Positions 9,638-18,861 of a stretch of 64,000 nucleotides of DNA are shown here, in pieces. Both the position numbers and the translations under genes were made by a program. Every line of letters starts with the position of its first letter. The stretch's first letter is position 1. A model generated the notes under the pieces. That model saw only the letters and a list, made by a program, of their open reading frames with translations, was not told the DNA's origin and did no database searches. Source of the DNA: Natronorubrum daqingense (GTDB taxonomy: Archaea; Halobacteriota; Halobacteria; Halobacteriales; Natrialbaceae); the NCBI RefSeq assembly GCF_001971705.1, contig NZ_CP019327.1, positions 1,674,001-1,738,000 of the forward strand. Direction: 5' to 3'.

Positions 9638-9880
9638 CTACTGAACGATGATCGTGTCTTTGACGACCTTGATCCGGTCGATCGGAATCAAGAGCCGTCC
9701 CTCGCCGTTGGTCTCGAAATCGATCGATCGCGATTTGATCTTCTCGGCTGGCGTGACGACGAGGTCGTGTAGCGTGCCGGATTTCGGACTCAGCGTGATG
9801 TTGTGGACGGTTCCGAACTCGATGCCGTCGACGCCGACGACTGATTTCGTCGTCAGCGATTTCGCGAGCACTTCGGCCAT
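9638..9880 (-). CDS. PRC-barrel domain protein
   Basis: The 80-residue protein begins MAEVLAKSLTTK and matches the short PRC-barrel proteins of archaea. It is a small all-beta fold related to the RimM ribosome-maturation domain and to photosynthetic reaction-centre subunit H. I chose the ATG at 9880 because the in-frame upstream residues are not conserved-looking. The role is unknown; family members are thought to bind RNA or protein partners. It sits just downstream of nothing on its own strand and upstream of the DRG gene (82-nt gap). Confidence 0.8.
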   Translation of the reverse strand: MAEVLAKSLTTKSVVGVDGIEFGTVHNITLSPKSGTLHDLVVTPAEKIKSRSIDFETNGEGRLLIPIDRIKVVKDTIIVQ

Positions 9881-10122
9881 ACGTCTCGCGACCACTACGT
9901 CGCTATTAATCGCCGGTGATCGTTCGTCACTAATCGATCGTCCCTCGATCGTTGCAGGAACGAAAACCGTGACTATGAGCGACTTAGTCGGCCCATCACC
10001 GGCACGCAGCGCGAACGGCAATCGACGCGGAGGACGAGACGTGAGCGACTCGTTTCTTCCGTCGGAGCGCCGTGAAAACGTAATACGACACCCATAAATC
10101 GGATGCGCGGCTTCGAGTACGT

Positions 10123-10326
10123 ATGTCGAACGCGGCGCAGCTGCGCGACAGCACGCAACTCGTGCTCACGCGATCGATCGTCGACGCCCTCGAGCCCTCG
10201 TTGGACGAGGCGTTTACCGTGACGATCGTTCCCGAGGGCGACGACTACTACCGAGTCATCGGCAGCCCGGTCGAAATCAACGACGCGAGCGACTACCTCG
10301 CCCGGCGCGGAATCGCCCTCGAGTAA
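10123..10326 (+). CDS. Small conserved haloarchaeal protein
   Basis: The 67-residue acidic protein has a plausible alpha/beta composition with a central DDYYRVIGSP segment and no membrane helix or cysteine. Its codon use and acidity are those of a real haloarchaeal gene, and it is well separated from its neighbours, ending 12 nt before the convergent tiaS stop. I do not recognise a domain and assign no function. Confidence 0.65.
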   Translation: MSNAAQLRDSTQLVLTRSIVDALEPSLDEAFTVTIVPEGDDYYRVIGSPVEINDASDYLARRGIALE

Positions 10327-10338
10327 TTCGGTCGAAAA

Positions 10339-11637
10339 TCACCGCTCACACCGCGTCGGCGCGTCGAACCCCCCGCGAACCAGCGGCTTCGCGATGTGGC
10401 GACGCGCGCACGGCGGCACCTCGTACCATTCTTCTTCGAGATCACGATCCAATTCCCGTTCGACTTTGCCCTCGGCACTCGTCCCACAGTCGCGACAGCG
10501 ATAGCCCTGATCCCGCCCGGCGCTTTTCATCGTCCGCTCGCAGGCGGGACACGTCGGCGTGGTTCGCTCCGTCCGCACGAGGTCGCGGACGGCGAACTTC
10601 TCGAGTTTGAGTGTCCCGTCCGCGACCTCGCCGCAGACGGTGAGTCGATCACCCGTACGAAGCGCGCGAATGCGGTCGCGAAAGCGCTTCGTCGGCTCGA
10701 ACGCGGCGCACTCGAGGCGTGACTCGCCCGCCGGCACGCTCTCGAAGGTGAAAAAGACGTGGCCGCCGCGGCGGGTTTCAGGCTCGCTCGCGACCCGGCC
10801 GTCGAGCCGGTAGGCGCGGCCGTCCGACGCACGCTCGATTGTTCCGTTCCGCAGGTGAGCGTCCGTTCCCTGATTCGTCACGAAGAGGCGACTCGAGGCG
10901 ACGGGTTCGCCCTCGATTCGGTTCGCAACCTCCTGGACGGCGTCCGGATCGTCGCCCCGAATCCCGTGAAGGATCGGACCGGGAGTGTGGGGGACGCACA
11001 CCGTTTCGTCCTCGCCGCGGTCGACCGTGTCCCAGACGTCGGGATAGCCCCGCGCCGCCGCGTCGAAGACGCTCTCGTGGTCGATCGCACGCGGGTCGCC
11101 CCAGCGACTCGAGTCGCGATAGGAGATGTACTCGTAGGTCCACTCAGAGCGTGCCTGCCAGCTTCCGATAGCGGCCAGCGCACCGATTCGTCCGCGTCCG
11201 TTCCCCGCCGACCACGAGCGATAGTCGTGACTGTCGATCAGGGCCGTCGCGTCGGCGATTGAGAGGTGCTCGCGGATCGCTCGCTTGGCGAACGCGCTCA
11301 CGTCTGTCGGGACGGTTTCGGGCTCGTCTCCGGTGACCACGAGTCCGGGATTCGTCCGCTCGTCGGCCGTCTCCGCGAGCGACTCGAGTCGGTCTCGTGC
11401 GATAGCGAACGCGCGGTCGGGGTCGACGTCCGCGTGGATGGCGAGTGCGGCGTTCCCCCTCGTCTTGTACGGAACGGCGGGGTTGAGTCTGACGAGACAG
11501 ACGCGTGAGACCGGATCTGAAGGGGAACTGTCGCTCGCCGGGTCGCAAGCCAACCGCTCCGCGATCTGGGCGGCGACGTACGTCGTGCACATGCCGCGCT
11601 CTCTCGAGTCGGTATCGTCGAGGCCGACGACGGTCAT
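10339..11637 (-). CDS. tiaS: tRNA(Ile2) 2-agmatinylcytidine synthetase TiaS
   Basis: TiaS attaches agmatine to C34 of the tRNA(Ile) CAU anticodon, so that it reads AUA instead of AUG; it is essential and found only in archaea. The 432-residue protein starts with the diagnostic GLDDTDS motif. It continues through the kinase-like catalytic region, then an OB-fold (DRLTVCGEV region) and a C-terminal zinc ribbon with CPACERT and CRDCG cysteine pairs. The ATG at 11637 puts the GLDDTDS motif at the N-terminus as in the family; the open frame further upstream is not conserved-looking. Confidence 0.93.
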   Translation of the reverse strand: MTVVGLDDTDSRERGMCTTYVAAQIAERLACDPASDSSPSDPVSRVCLVRLNPAVPYKTRGNAALAIHADVDPDRAFAIARDRLESLAETADERTNPGLVVTGDEPETVPTDVSAFAKRAIREHLSIADATALIDSHDYRSWSAGNGRGRIGALAAIGSWQARSEWTYEYISYRDSSRWGDPRAIDHESVFDAAARGYPDVWDTVDRGEDETVCVPHTPGPILHGIRGDDPDAVQEVANRIEGEPVASSRLFVTNQGTDAHLRNGTIERASDGRAYRLDGRVASEPETRRGGHVFFTFESVPAGESRLECAAFEPTKRFRDRIRALRTGDRLTVCGEVADGTLKLEKFAVRDLVRTERTTPTCPACERTMKSAGRDQGYRCRDCGTSAEGKVERELDRDLEEEWYEVPPCARRHIAKPLVRGGFDAPTRCER

Positions 11638-11885
11638 CGGGAGAGCGTTAGGACGGAGCCGAGTAACCGCTTTCGGAGCGACCTCGAGTGCCGACCGTCG
11701 TTCCAACGATCAGCCCCTCTCGAGTGCCTACCATCGACCCGACGATCAGGCCCCCTCGAGCACCCGCCGTCGTCAAAAATATCGCAGTCGCAGCGTGGTT
11801 ACCGCTGGTAAAGAGGAGTGTTACATAAGGCTACTCCCGTCTCCGATCGAACCGCGACACGGCGGGCAGGCATCGGGGAAAACGT

Positions 11886-11893
11886 CTTATACG
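11886..11893 (+). promoter_or_regulatory. TATA-like box before the HTH regulator gene
   Basis: CTTATACG lies about 25 nt before the ATG at 11915. That spacing predicts transcription starting at or next to the start codon, a leaderless mRNA, which is common in haloarchaea. Confidence 0.4.
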
Positions 11894-11914
11894 AGGAATC
11901 GCTTATATCCCTCT

Positions 11915-12886
11915 ATGTCCCGCTCGGCACTGGTCGGCAACGTGACCGCGATGCTCGAGGACGCGGGGTTCGTGGTCAGTGACCGGTGTGCGATCCGGCC
12001 GAAGAGTTTCGATATCGCCGCCCGCCGCGGCGACGATCTGATCTTGGTCAAGATCCTCGGCAATATCGACGCGTTCAACGAGGCCACGGGCCACGAGATG
12101 CGTCGTCTCGGCACTTACCTCGAGGCGACGCCGCTGGTCATCGGCCTGCGCAGTCGCGACGAGGATCTCAAACCCGACGTGACGTACTTCCGTCACGGCG
12201 TCCCGGTCTTGAGCCCCGATACGGCGTACAACCTGTTCATCGAGGACGTGCCGCCGCTGATCTACGCCGCACCCGGCGGCCTCTACGTCAACATCGACGG
12301 CGACTTGCTCGCCGACGAGCGCGAAGACAGGGAGTGGAGTCTCGGGCAACTCGCCAGCGAACTCGGCGTCTCCCGTCGCACCGTCTCGAAGTACGAAGAC
12401 GGCATGAACGCCTCCGTCGAGGTGGCGATGGCACTTCAGGAACTGTTCGAGACACCCCTGACGAGCCCGGTCGACGTTCTCGAAGGCGCAGACGACGTTC
12501 ACGAGACGGAGACGACGCCGGACGATCCGGACGCCGACCCGGACGACGAACAGGTCGTCGCCGTCCTGACGAAAGCCGGCTACAGCGTCCACCCGACGCT
12601 TCGATCACCGTTTAAAGCCGTCAGTCGTGACGAAGACGACGGCGACAACGACGTCGTGCTCACCGGCCACTCGAAGTTCACGAAGGCAGCGAAGAAACGC
12701 GCTCGGATCATGAGTTCGATCGGTCGCGTCACCCACACGCGGTCGGTGTACGTCGTCGAACGAGCGAAACAGGAGTCCGTCGACGGCACCGCACTGGTCG
12801 AACGCGAGGAACTCGCGGAACTCGGCGACGTCGCCGAACTCCAGAAGGTCATCCGCGAGCGTGCCGAACACGAAGAAGCGGCCTGA
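11915..12886 (+). CDS. Archaeal HTH-type transcriptional regulator with nuclease-like N-terminal domain
   Basis: The 323-residue protein belongs to the archaeal family of putative HTH-type regulators. Residues 1-110 form an alpha/beta domain with the [16 protein letters not shown] segment, which resembles the restriction-endonuclease-like fold but lacks a clear D-ExK set. Residues 141-165 are a Cro/C1-type helix-turn-helix ([18 protein letters not shown]). The C-terminal half (from about 210) is another alpha/beta domain. I start it at the ATG 11915, just after a TATA-like box; the long in-frame extension upstream is antisense to tiaS. Its targets are unknown. Confidence 0.85.
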   Translation: MSRSALVGNVTAMLEDAGFVVSDRCAIRPKSFDIAARRGDDLILVKILGNIDAFNEATGHEMRRLGTYLEATPLVIGLRSRDEDLKPDVTYFRHGVPVLSPDTAYNLFIEDVPPLIYAAPGGLYVNIDGDLLADEREDREWSLGQLASELGVSRRTVSKYEDGMNASVEVAMALQELFETPLTSPVDVLEGADDVHETETTPDDPDADPDDEQVVAVLTKAGYSVHPTLRSPFKAVSRDEDDGDNDVVLTGHSKFTKAAKKRARIMSSIGRVTHTRSVYVVERAKQESVDGTALVEREELAELGDVAELQKVIRERAEHEEAA

Positions 12887-13004
12887 ATCGACGACGGTAC
12901 CCGACGGTCCGTATTCTACTCGCCGTCGTTACGTTCGTCTTTCATTTACCTCCCACTCAGCGATTGGATCGCGCAGAACGACGAAACCGATGGGTCGTCG
13001 AAAC

Positions 13005-13250
13005 TCAGGCGTACGTCTCTTCTAAGTACTCGACGATGTCGTCGCTCTCGTGCATCCCCTCGACGCCGTTGGCCTCGTCGGTGATGACTGGAACGCCGGT
13101 CTGACCGCTCAGACGCTCAACTTCGGTTCGGTCTTCGTGGGACCGAGGAACCTCGATGACGTCGTACTCGAGTTCGAGTTCGTCGAGTTTGCTTCGCACT
13201 TTCGCACAGAACGGGCAACCGGGGAGTTCGTACATCGTAATGTCTGCCAT
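13005..13250 (-). CDS. Glutaredoxin-like thiol oxidoreductase
   Basis: The 81-residue protein is a single thioredoxin-fold domain with a CPFC active site (Cys12-Cys15), a cis-Pro TGVPVI segment and a C-terminal SDDIVEYLE helix, as in glutaredoxins and GST N-terminal domains. It would catalyse thiol-disulphide exchange, presumably with gamma-glutamylcysteine or thioredoxin partners, as haloarchaea lack glutathione. The ATG at 13250 gives the standard N-terminus (MADITMYELPGCPFC). Confidence 0.88.
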   Translation of the reverse strand: MADITMYELPGCPFCAKVRSKLDELELEYDVIEVPRSHEDRTEVERLSGQTGVPVITDEANGVEGMHESDDIVEYLEETYA

Positions 13251-13347
13251 ACGTGTGTGTAGCGGCCACAGACTCAAGAGAACACTGGTTTCTGAAGTGT
13301 GGTGGCGACAGTGAACGCGAAAAACGAGAAATCGGAGTGTCTGCGGG

Positions 13348-14790
13348 TTAGAACGCGACTTCGCCGGCTTCGACGGCGAAGTAGACGACGAAGTAGACGA
13401 TGAACGAGATGGCGAGTGCCCACTGACCGAGCGAGACCTCGCGGCGTTCGCCCATCGCGGCTTTGATCAGCGGGTAGCTGATGATCCCCGCGGCGAGGCC
13501 GTTCGCGATCGACATCGTCAGCGGCATGATCGTGATGGTCAGCCCGCCCGAAATCGCCCACGCGGGGTGGTTCCAGTCGATGTCGACGACGCCCTGGAGC
13601 ATGATGATACCCACGACGACGAGCGCGACGTACGTCGCGTAGCCGGGGATGAGCTCGAGCAACGGAACGAAGAGCAAGGAGACGGCGAAGAGGCCACCGA
13701 CGACGAGCGCGGTGAATCCGGTTCGGCCGCCCTCTTCGATCCCGGTCGAGGACTCGATGTACGTGGTCACGGTCGAAGTCCCGATCATCGAACCGACGGT
13801 CGTCCCGACTGCGTCGGCCATCAGCGGTTTCTCCATTTCGGGGAGGTCGCCGTCTTCGTCGAGGAAGCCCCCGACCTGCGAGACGCCGATCAGGGTGCCC
13901 GCGGTGTCGAAGAAGTCGACGAAGAAGAACGTGAAGACGACGAGTAAGAAGACGAGTGGATCCTCGGCGACCATGCCGAAGCCGTCGAAAAAGCCGCTGA
14001 TCAGCGGCGTGATGTCGTAGTGCGTGCCGCCGATGACCGACGCGAGTCCGTCGTTCGTCACGTCGTCGTACGCCCCCTCGGGGGTGAGCACGTCGGGGGT
14101 GACGAGGCCGGCGATGGTCAACAGCCAGCCGCTGACTGCGGTCGCCAGGATGCCGAGTACGATCCCGCCCGTGATGCCCCGAGCGTAGAGCATGAACGTG
14201 ACGACGAGGCCGACGATTCCGAGCGTGGCAGCCGGACTCGTGAAGAGATTCGCTAACTCGACGATATCTCCGTCTTCAGGCCCCGGAACGACGATTCCCA
14301 TCTGTTCCAGTCCGATGAAGAGTAAGAAGACACCGATACCAGCCCCCACGGCATATTTGACGGGTTCGGGGAACAACTGGATGATGTACTTTCGCGCCCC
14401 GACCGCGGTGAGCGCGATGAAGACGATTCCCTCGACGAACACCGCGACGAGCGCGAGTTCCCACGGCACGCCGAGACCGAGAACCACGGTGAACGCGAAG
14501 AAGGCGTTCAATCCCATTCCCGAGGCGAGTGCGAACGGTCGATTGGCGTACAGCGACATGACGAGGATCGCCGCGATGCCCGATATAATGGTGGAAACGG
14601 CGATCATCTGCATCACGGCCTCCTCCGAGTAGCCGTCAATGACGATCGCGTCGCTCAGGATCACCGGGTTGACCAGAATAATGTACGCCATCGCCAGGAA
14701 CGTCGTCACGCCGGCGAGCGTTTCCGTTCGATAGTCAGTCTCGTGTTCGTCGAATCCGAAGTAGTCCGCGAGTGTATCGGAAGCCCCCAT
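13348..14790 (-). CDS. AzgA-type NCS2 purine/xanthine permease
   Basis: The 480-residue membrane protein belongs to the NCS2 nucleobase transporters, AzgA-like branch. Recognisable blocks are TFLAMAYIILVNP near the N-terminus, FVDFFDTAGTLIGV in the middle, and the STVTTYIESSTGIEEGGRTG segment that forms the substrate site. It should carry adenine, guanine or hypoxanthine inward by proton symport. The start at 14790 gives the usual short N-terminal helix (DYFGFDEHETDYRTE) before the first membrane segment. It stands alone; the next gene upstream is divergent. Confidence 0.88.
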   Translation of the reverse strand: MGASDTLADYFGFDEHETDYRTETLAGVTTFLAMAYIILVNPVILSDAIVIDGYSEEAVMQMIAVSTIISGIAAILVMSLYANRPFALASGMGLNAFFAFTVVLGLGVPWELALVAVFVEGIVFIALTAVGARKYIIQLFPEPVKYAVGAGIGVFLLFIGLEQMGIVVPGPEDGDIVELANLFTSPAATLGIVGLVVTFMLYARGITGGIVLGILATAVSGWLLTIAGLVTPDVLTPEGAYDDVTNDGLASVIGGTHYDITPLISGFFDGFGMVAEDPLVFLLVVFTFFFVDFFDTAGTLIGVSQVGGFLDEDGDLPEMEKPLMADAVGTTVGSMIGTSTVTTYIESSTGIEEGGRTGFTALVVGGLFAVSLLFVPLLELIPGYATYVALVVVGIIMLQGVVDIDWNHPAWAISGGLTITIMPLTMSIANGLAAGIISYPLIKAAMGERREVSLGQWALAISFIVYFVVYFAVEAGEVAF

Positions 14791-15078
14791 TTTGGACGAT
14801 CGAGCATAACAACAGCGGTTAGTTAAAACTTCCCGTCCGAGTTCGTCGTAATAGTAACCACGTTCTTGCATAACACCTGCCCACTCGAGCGTTCCTCACC
14901 TCGGACAAATGTGAGGAAACCCGCGCAACATCCCGTGTGTGGCCCTCGAATTTTACACGGACCGACGCGAATGGTTGACTATGAACGGCAGAACGTCCGT
15001 AGATGCCTCGAGGACGGCGAGTGTCGATCCCAGATACTCGACGGTTCGAGCGGCACCGGTATCGAGTGGTGAGCGGGC

Positions 15079-16431
15079 GTGATCGACAACCGGACGCAGT
15101 TAGCCACGAGCGACGCACGGGAGACGGCGCTCGAGTGTCTCGAAGCCGGCCTCGCGGCGGGCCATCCCGAGCGCGTGATCCGGGACGCGGTCTCGCTCGA
15201 GGGGGACGCGCTCCGCGTGGAGGACGCGACGTACGACCTCGCGGTCTACGAGAAAATCGTGGTTCTCGGCGGCGGAAACGCGGCGGCACACGTCGCGAGC
15301 GCGCTCGAGGTCGTCCTCGGCGACCGAATCGACGGGGGCGTCGTCGTCACCGACGATCCGGCCGAGACGAGTCGCGTCAGGGTGCTCGAGGGCGATCACC
15401 CGGTGCCGAGCGAACGCGGCGTCGAGCACACGCGGGAACTCCTCGCTGCGGCGGACGCCTGCGGGGACCGAACGCTCGTCCTCGCGGCGATTACCGGCGG
15501 CGGGAGTTCGCTCATGGCGGCCCCCGCGGACGGCATCTCGCTCGAGGCCCTCGAGCGGACGACGACGGCCTTACTCGAGAGCGGAGCCGACATCCACGAG
15601 ATCAACGCCGTCAGAAAGCACCTCTCGGCGCTCAAAGGCGGCCAGTTGGCGCGGCGGATCGAACCGGCGACGGCCGTCTCGCTGGTTTGCAGCGACGTCG
15701 TCGGCAACGATCTGAGCGTCGTGGCGAGTGGGCCCCTCGCGCCCGACGAGTCGACGTACGCCGACGCACTCGCCGTCCTCGAGCGATACGACCTCGACGT
15801 TCCTCGGTCCGTCGCGGACCGACTCGAGGCCGGCGAATCCGGCGTCCACCCCGAAACGCCCGGCCCCGAAGCGTCGTCGTTCGACGCCGTTTCGACGCAC
15901 GTCGTCGCCGACGGGATGACCGTACTCGAGGCTGCTCGGGACGCGGCGACGAAGCGAGGGTACGAAACGCTCGTGCTCTCTTCGCGCATCCGCGGGGAGG
16001 CTCGAGCGGCGGCGACCGCACACGTCGCGATCGCCGAAGAAGCCCGCGCCATGGGGACGCCGGTGTCGACCCCGGCGGTGATCCTCTCGGGCGGCGAAAC
16101 GACCGTGACGGTCGAGGGTGACGGTCGCGGCGGGCCGAACCAGGAGTTCGCGACGAGTGCGGGGATCGAACTCGCGGCCGTCGCTGCGGGCGACTCTTCC
16201 GGCGGTGACGACACCACCGCCGTTGCCGCGATCGATACGGATGGCGTCGACGGCACGAGCGCTGCGGCGGGGGCGCTCGTCGACGCGACGACCGTCGAGG
16301 ATCGAACGCTCGCGCGGGAGGCACTCGAGGCCAACGACGTCGCGCCGTATCTCGAAGCGCGCAAGGCGGCGATCCAGACGGGACCGACCGGGACGAACCT
16401 CAACGACCTCCGAATCGTCGTCCTCGAGTGA
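15079..16431 (+). CDS. Glycerate 2-kinase, DUF4147/MOFRL family
   Basis: The 450-residue protein has the two parts of type-2 glycerate kinases: an N-terminal DUF4147 domain (about 1-250) with the VLGGGNAAAHVASALE and ITGGGSSLMAAP phosphate-binding loops, and a C-terminal MOFRL domain (about 330-440) with GGETTVTVEGDGRGGPNQE. It would phosphorylate glycerate to 2-phosphoglycerate, feeding sugar breakdown into lower glycolysis. The start is a GTG at 15079. The next gene begins 66 nt downstream but is unrelated. Confidence 0.87.
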   Translation: MIDNRTQLATSDARETALECLEAGLAAGHPERVIRDAVSLEGDALRVEDATYDLAVYEKIVVLGGGNAAAHVASALEVVLGDRIDGGVVVTDDPAETSRVRVLEGDHPVPSERGVEHTRELLAAADACGDRTLVLAAITGGGSSLMAAPADGISLEALERTTTALLESGADIHEINAVRKHLSALKGGQLARRIEPATAVSLVCSDVVGNDLSVVASGPLAPDESTYADALAVLERYDLDVPRSVADRLEAGESGVHPETPGPEASSFDAVSTHVVADGMTVLEAARDAATKRGYETLVLSSRIRGEARAAATAHVAIAEEARAMGTPVSTPAVILSGGETTVTVEGDGRGGPNQEFATSAGIELAAVAAGDSSGGDDTTAVAAIDTDGVDGTSAAAGALVDATTVEDRTLAREALEANDVAPYLEARKAAIQTGPTGTNLNDLRIVVLE

Positions 16432-16497
16432 CCGAGCCTCGCGTCGACGAACGAATCGAGGGAACGTATTTCACTCCGGAGCACGTCTCTTCGTACC

Positions 16498-17160
16498 ATG
16501 ATGTTCGTTATCGTAGGGTACGGCCGCGTCGGCTCGAGAACGGTCCGGATCTTAGACGACGAGGGTCACGAGGTCGTCGTCGTCGACGACGACGCTGACC
16601 GGTGTGACCGAGCCGAATCCGACGGGTTCGAAACGGTGCGGGGGAGCGGCGCTGACGAGGAAGTCTTGCTCGACGCTGGAATCGATAGGGCCGACGCCAT
16701 TGGCGCGTTCACCCCCGACCTCAACGTCAACTTCGCCGCCTGCATGGTCGGCGAGCACCACGGCTGTCGAACGGTCTTGCGGATCGACGAGGACTACCGA
16801 GAGGACATCTACGAGAAGTACGCCGCGGACGTCGACGAGATCATCTATCCCGAGCGACTCGGGGCCGCCGGTGCCAAGACGGCCATGCTGGGGGGCGATT
16901 TCAACGTCGTCGCCGACCTCGCCGCGAACTTGCAACTCACCGTCCTCGAGGTTTCGAGCGATTCGCCGGCGATCGGGAAACGAATCAGCGAAGTCGAGTT
17001 GCCCGCGGACGCGCGGATCTACGCCCACGGGCGCGAACGCGATTCGCTGACGATTCCGCTGCCGGGCATCGAACTCGAGGCCGGCGACGAGGTCGCGATT
17101 ATCACGGAAACCGAGCGCTCGGACGATGTTCGGGCGGCGTTGCAGACGGCGAGTTCCTGA
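16498..17160 (+). CDS. TrkA-type NAD-binding potassium-transport regulator
   Basis: The 220-residue cytoplasmic protein has an N-terminal RCK-N Rossmann fold (VIVGYGRVGSRTVRIL at about 4-19, followed by VVVVDDD) and a C-terminal RCK-C/TrkA-C domain (about 135-215) with the ADARIYAHGRE strand set. Such proteins bind NAD(H) or nucleotides and gate K+ channels or Trk uptake systems. No membrane partner is adjacent, so it is an orphan regulatory subunit. Two consecutive ATGs occur at the start; the first is used here. Confidence 0.85.
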   Translation: MMFVIVGYGRVGSRTVRILDDEGHEVVVVDDDADRCDRAESDGFETVRGSGADEEVLLDAGIDRADAIGAFTPDLNVNFAACMVGEHHGCRTVLRIDEDYREDIYEKYAADVDEIIYPERLGAAGAKTAMLGGDFNVVADLAANLQLTVLEVSSDSPAIGKRISEVELPADARIYAHGRERDSLTIPLPGIELEAGDEVAIITETERSDDVRAALQTASS

Positions 17161-17407
17161 GGCGAAACCGGGTCGCGAACGGTCACACGCAACGAGAACC
17201 GGCTTGGAAGGCCGTCGTCGCGAAAGGGTCGATCGACTCGTCTCGAGTACCCGACGGACGAAAGCGAGGGGGGGAGAGGAATGCTGGCGCGCGGATGGAG
17301 TGGAGTGGATTGGGGAGCGATTCCGCCAGTGCGCGCCAGTTGTACCAAACGTCGTGAGAGTCAATAAAACCGCGTCAGACGCTTGAACGACGCTGGTCAG
17401 ACCCAAC

Positions 17408-18523
17408 TCACGCGGGGTCCTCGGGTCGGAAGACGAGGACGTTCTGGTGGACCATCGACGGCACGAACGAGAACGGGTAGCCGTAGACGTGGAGGTCTTT
17501 CGTCGGGTCGTACCAGATTAGGTTCGCGACGAGCGAGAGCGGCGCCGTCGATTCGATCGCTCGAGCGAGGTCGGCCGACAGAAATTCGTAGGAGCGCTCG
17601 CGGTACATGTCGCCGATGAAGACGACGACGTGGCCGTCCGGAGCGAGCGCCTCGCTGAACCGATCGAACTTTTCGGCCATGTCGGCCAGCCAGTCGGCTT
17701 TCGACGGCGTCGCGGCTACGTCGGCGTCCCCCGCGTCCGTTTCAGTGGCGGCCTCGCTCCCCGCATCGCTGTCGGCCGTTCCGTCCGATCCGTCGTTCGC
17801 GTCGAACGACCCGAGTTTGCTCTCCCGGGTCGCCCGTTCGTTGCGCGTCTGCTCGAGTTCGTCCATGTGCCAATAGGGAACGTCGGTCAACAGGAGGTCC
17901 ACCGAGTCTGCGGGCACGTCCGCGATCAACTCGGCGCAGTCGCCGTGGCGGACGTCCTGTTCGGCCAGCGGCGGTTCGCCGCGAGCGAGTCGCTCCTCGT
18001 TCTCGCGCTCGAGGGTTTCCTCGTAGACCTCGATCCAGCGCTCGGTTCGTTCGAATCCGATGGCCTCGCGGAGCCCCGAGTGTTCGTGCTCGCAGAAACT
18101 CGCGCCGAGTAAGGTGCCGCCGACACCCGCGAAGGGGTCGAGGACGGTGTCTCCGGCCTTGCTAAACCGACCGATTAGGTCCGCACAGAGTCTGGGCGGC
18201 TTCTGCCCGCCGTGTTCGCTTCGCAGGTCGTGTTGGACGTCCGGCGGATAGCTCTCCGCGATCACCGACTTCGTCGCGAACTTCCACTCCTTGCCGGTGA
18301 GGTCGTTGACCCGATTTCGTTCGTCGTAGATCCCCCGTCCTTCGACGTAACGTTGGTGATCCGCCAGTTCGTCGGTGTCGATCACCTCGCCGTCTTCGAC
18401 CGGAAGCGACTCGTCTCGAGCCCGGTCGGCGTCGAATTCGCCGTCGTCGTCGGTTACCAACCGACTCTGTCGGTGTCGGTCCCCGTCGTCTGTCATACCC
18501 TCGGGTGTGTCTTCCGGTCGCAT
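17408..18523 (-). CDS. DNA-methyltransferase-like protein with altered motif IV
   Basis: The 371-residue protein has a class I methyltransferase core. The SAM-binding motif LDPFAGVGGT is at 128-137 and motif IV is TDVPYW at 213-218. Amino-methyltransferases for adenine-N6 or cytosine-N4 usually have (D/N)PP(Y/W); here the first Pro is Val. An acidic, Ala/Thr-rich insertion follows at about 240-270, and the C-terminal part (YDPTKDLHVYGYPFSFVPS) resembles the tail of family members. No restriction enzyme is adjacent, so it is an orphan. It could also modify RNA. The start could be residue 10 (Met, 18496) instead. Confidence 0.7.
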   Translation of the reverse strand: MRPEDTPEGMTDDGDRHRQSRLVTDDDGEFDADRARDESLPVEDGEVIDTDELADHQRYVEGRGIYDERNRVNDLTGKEWKFATKSVIAESYPPDVQHDLRSEHGGQKPPRLCADLIGRFSKAGDTVLDPFAGVGGTLLGASFCEHEHSGLREAIGFERTERWIEVYEETLERENEERLARGEPPLAEQDVRHGDCAELIADVPADSVDLLLTDVPYWHMDELEQTRNERATRESKLGSFDANDGSDGTADSDAGSEAATETDAGDADVAATPSKADWLADMAEKFDRFSEALAPDGHVVVFIGDMYRERSYEFLSADLARAIESTAPLSLVANLIWYDPTKDLHVYGYPFSFVPSMVHQNVLVFRPEDPA

Positions 18524-18585
18524 AAAGGCGTGGCTCTCGGCGCTCGTCTCGACGCACGTACCGATAGAACCCGAACGGAGAAGGC

Positions 18586-18861
18586 CTACTGGGAGTAGGA
18601 ACTCTCGCCGACGACCTCGAGGAACTCGCCTCGACCGGTCGCGTTCGTTTCGTCGAACTCGGTGATTCGGACCCGAACGCGTTTTTCGACCGTTTCCGGA
18701 CCGGCGTCCTCGACGATCAGGTGCGTGTCACCGATGTAGGCGTGGCCGTTTCCGTCGCTGTTCGATTCGGCGACGAAGACGTCGATCTCGTCGTTCACGT
18801 CGAACGACGGCGTGGTGCTCCGGAACGTCCAGCCTTTGAGGTACTTACTGAAGAGACTCAT
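18586..18861 (-). CDS. Small TRAM-like (OB-fold) protein coupled to the antiporter
   Basis: The 91-residue protein has a short basic N-terminus followed by a TRAM-like beta barrel (about 20-85): DVNDEIDVFV, a GHAYIGD turn, then RVRVRITEFDETNATGRGEF. TRAM domains bind RNA and occur in tRNA-modifying enzymes and as stand-alone archaeal proteins. Its ATG overlaps the antiporter stop by 4 nt (ATGA), so it is translated with that gene. Why an RNA-binding-like protein should be coupled to an ion transporter is unclear. Confidence 0.7.
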   Translation of the reverse strand: MSLFSKYLKGWTFRSTTPSFDVNDEIDVFVAESNSDGNGHAYIGDTHLIVEDAGPETVEKRVRVRITEFDETNATGRGEFLEVVGESSYSQ

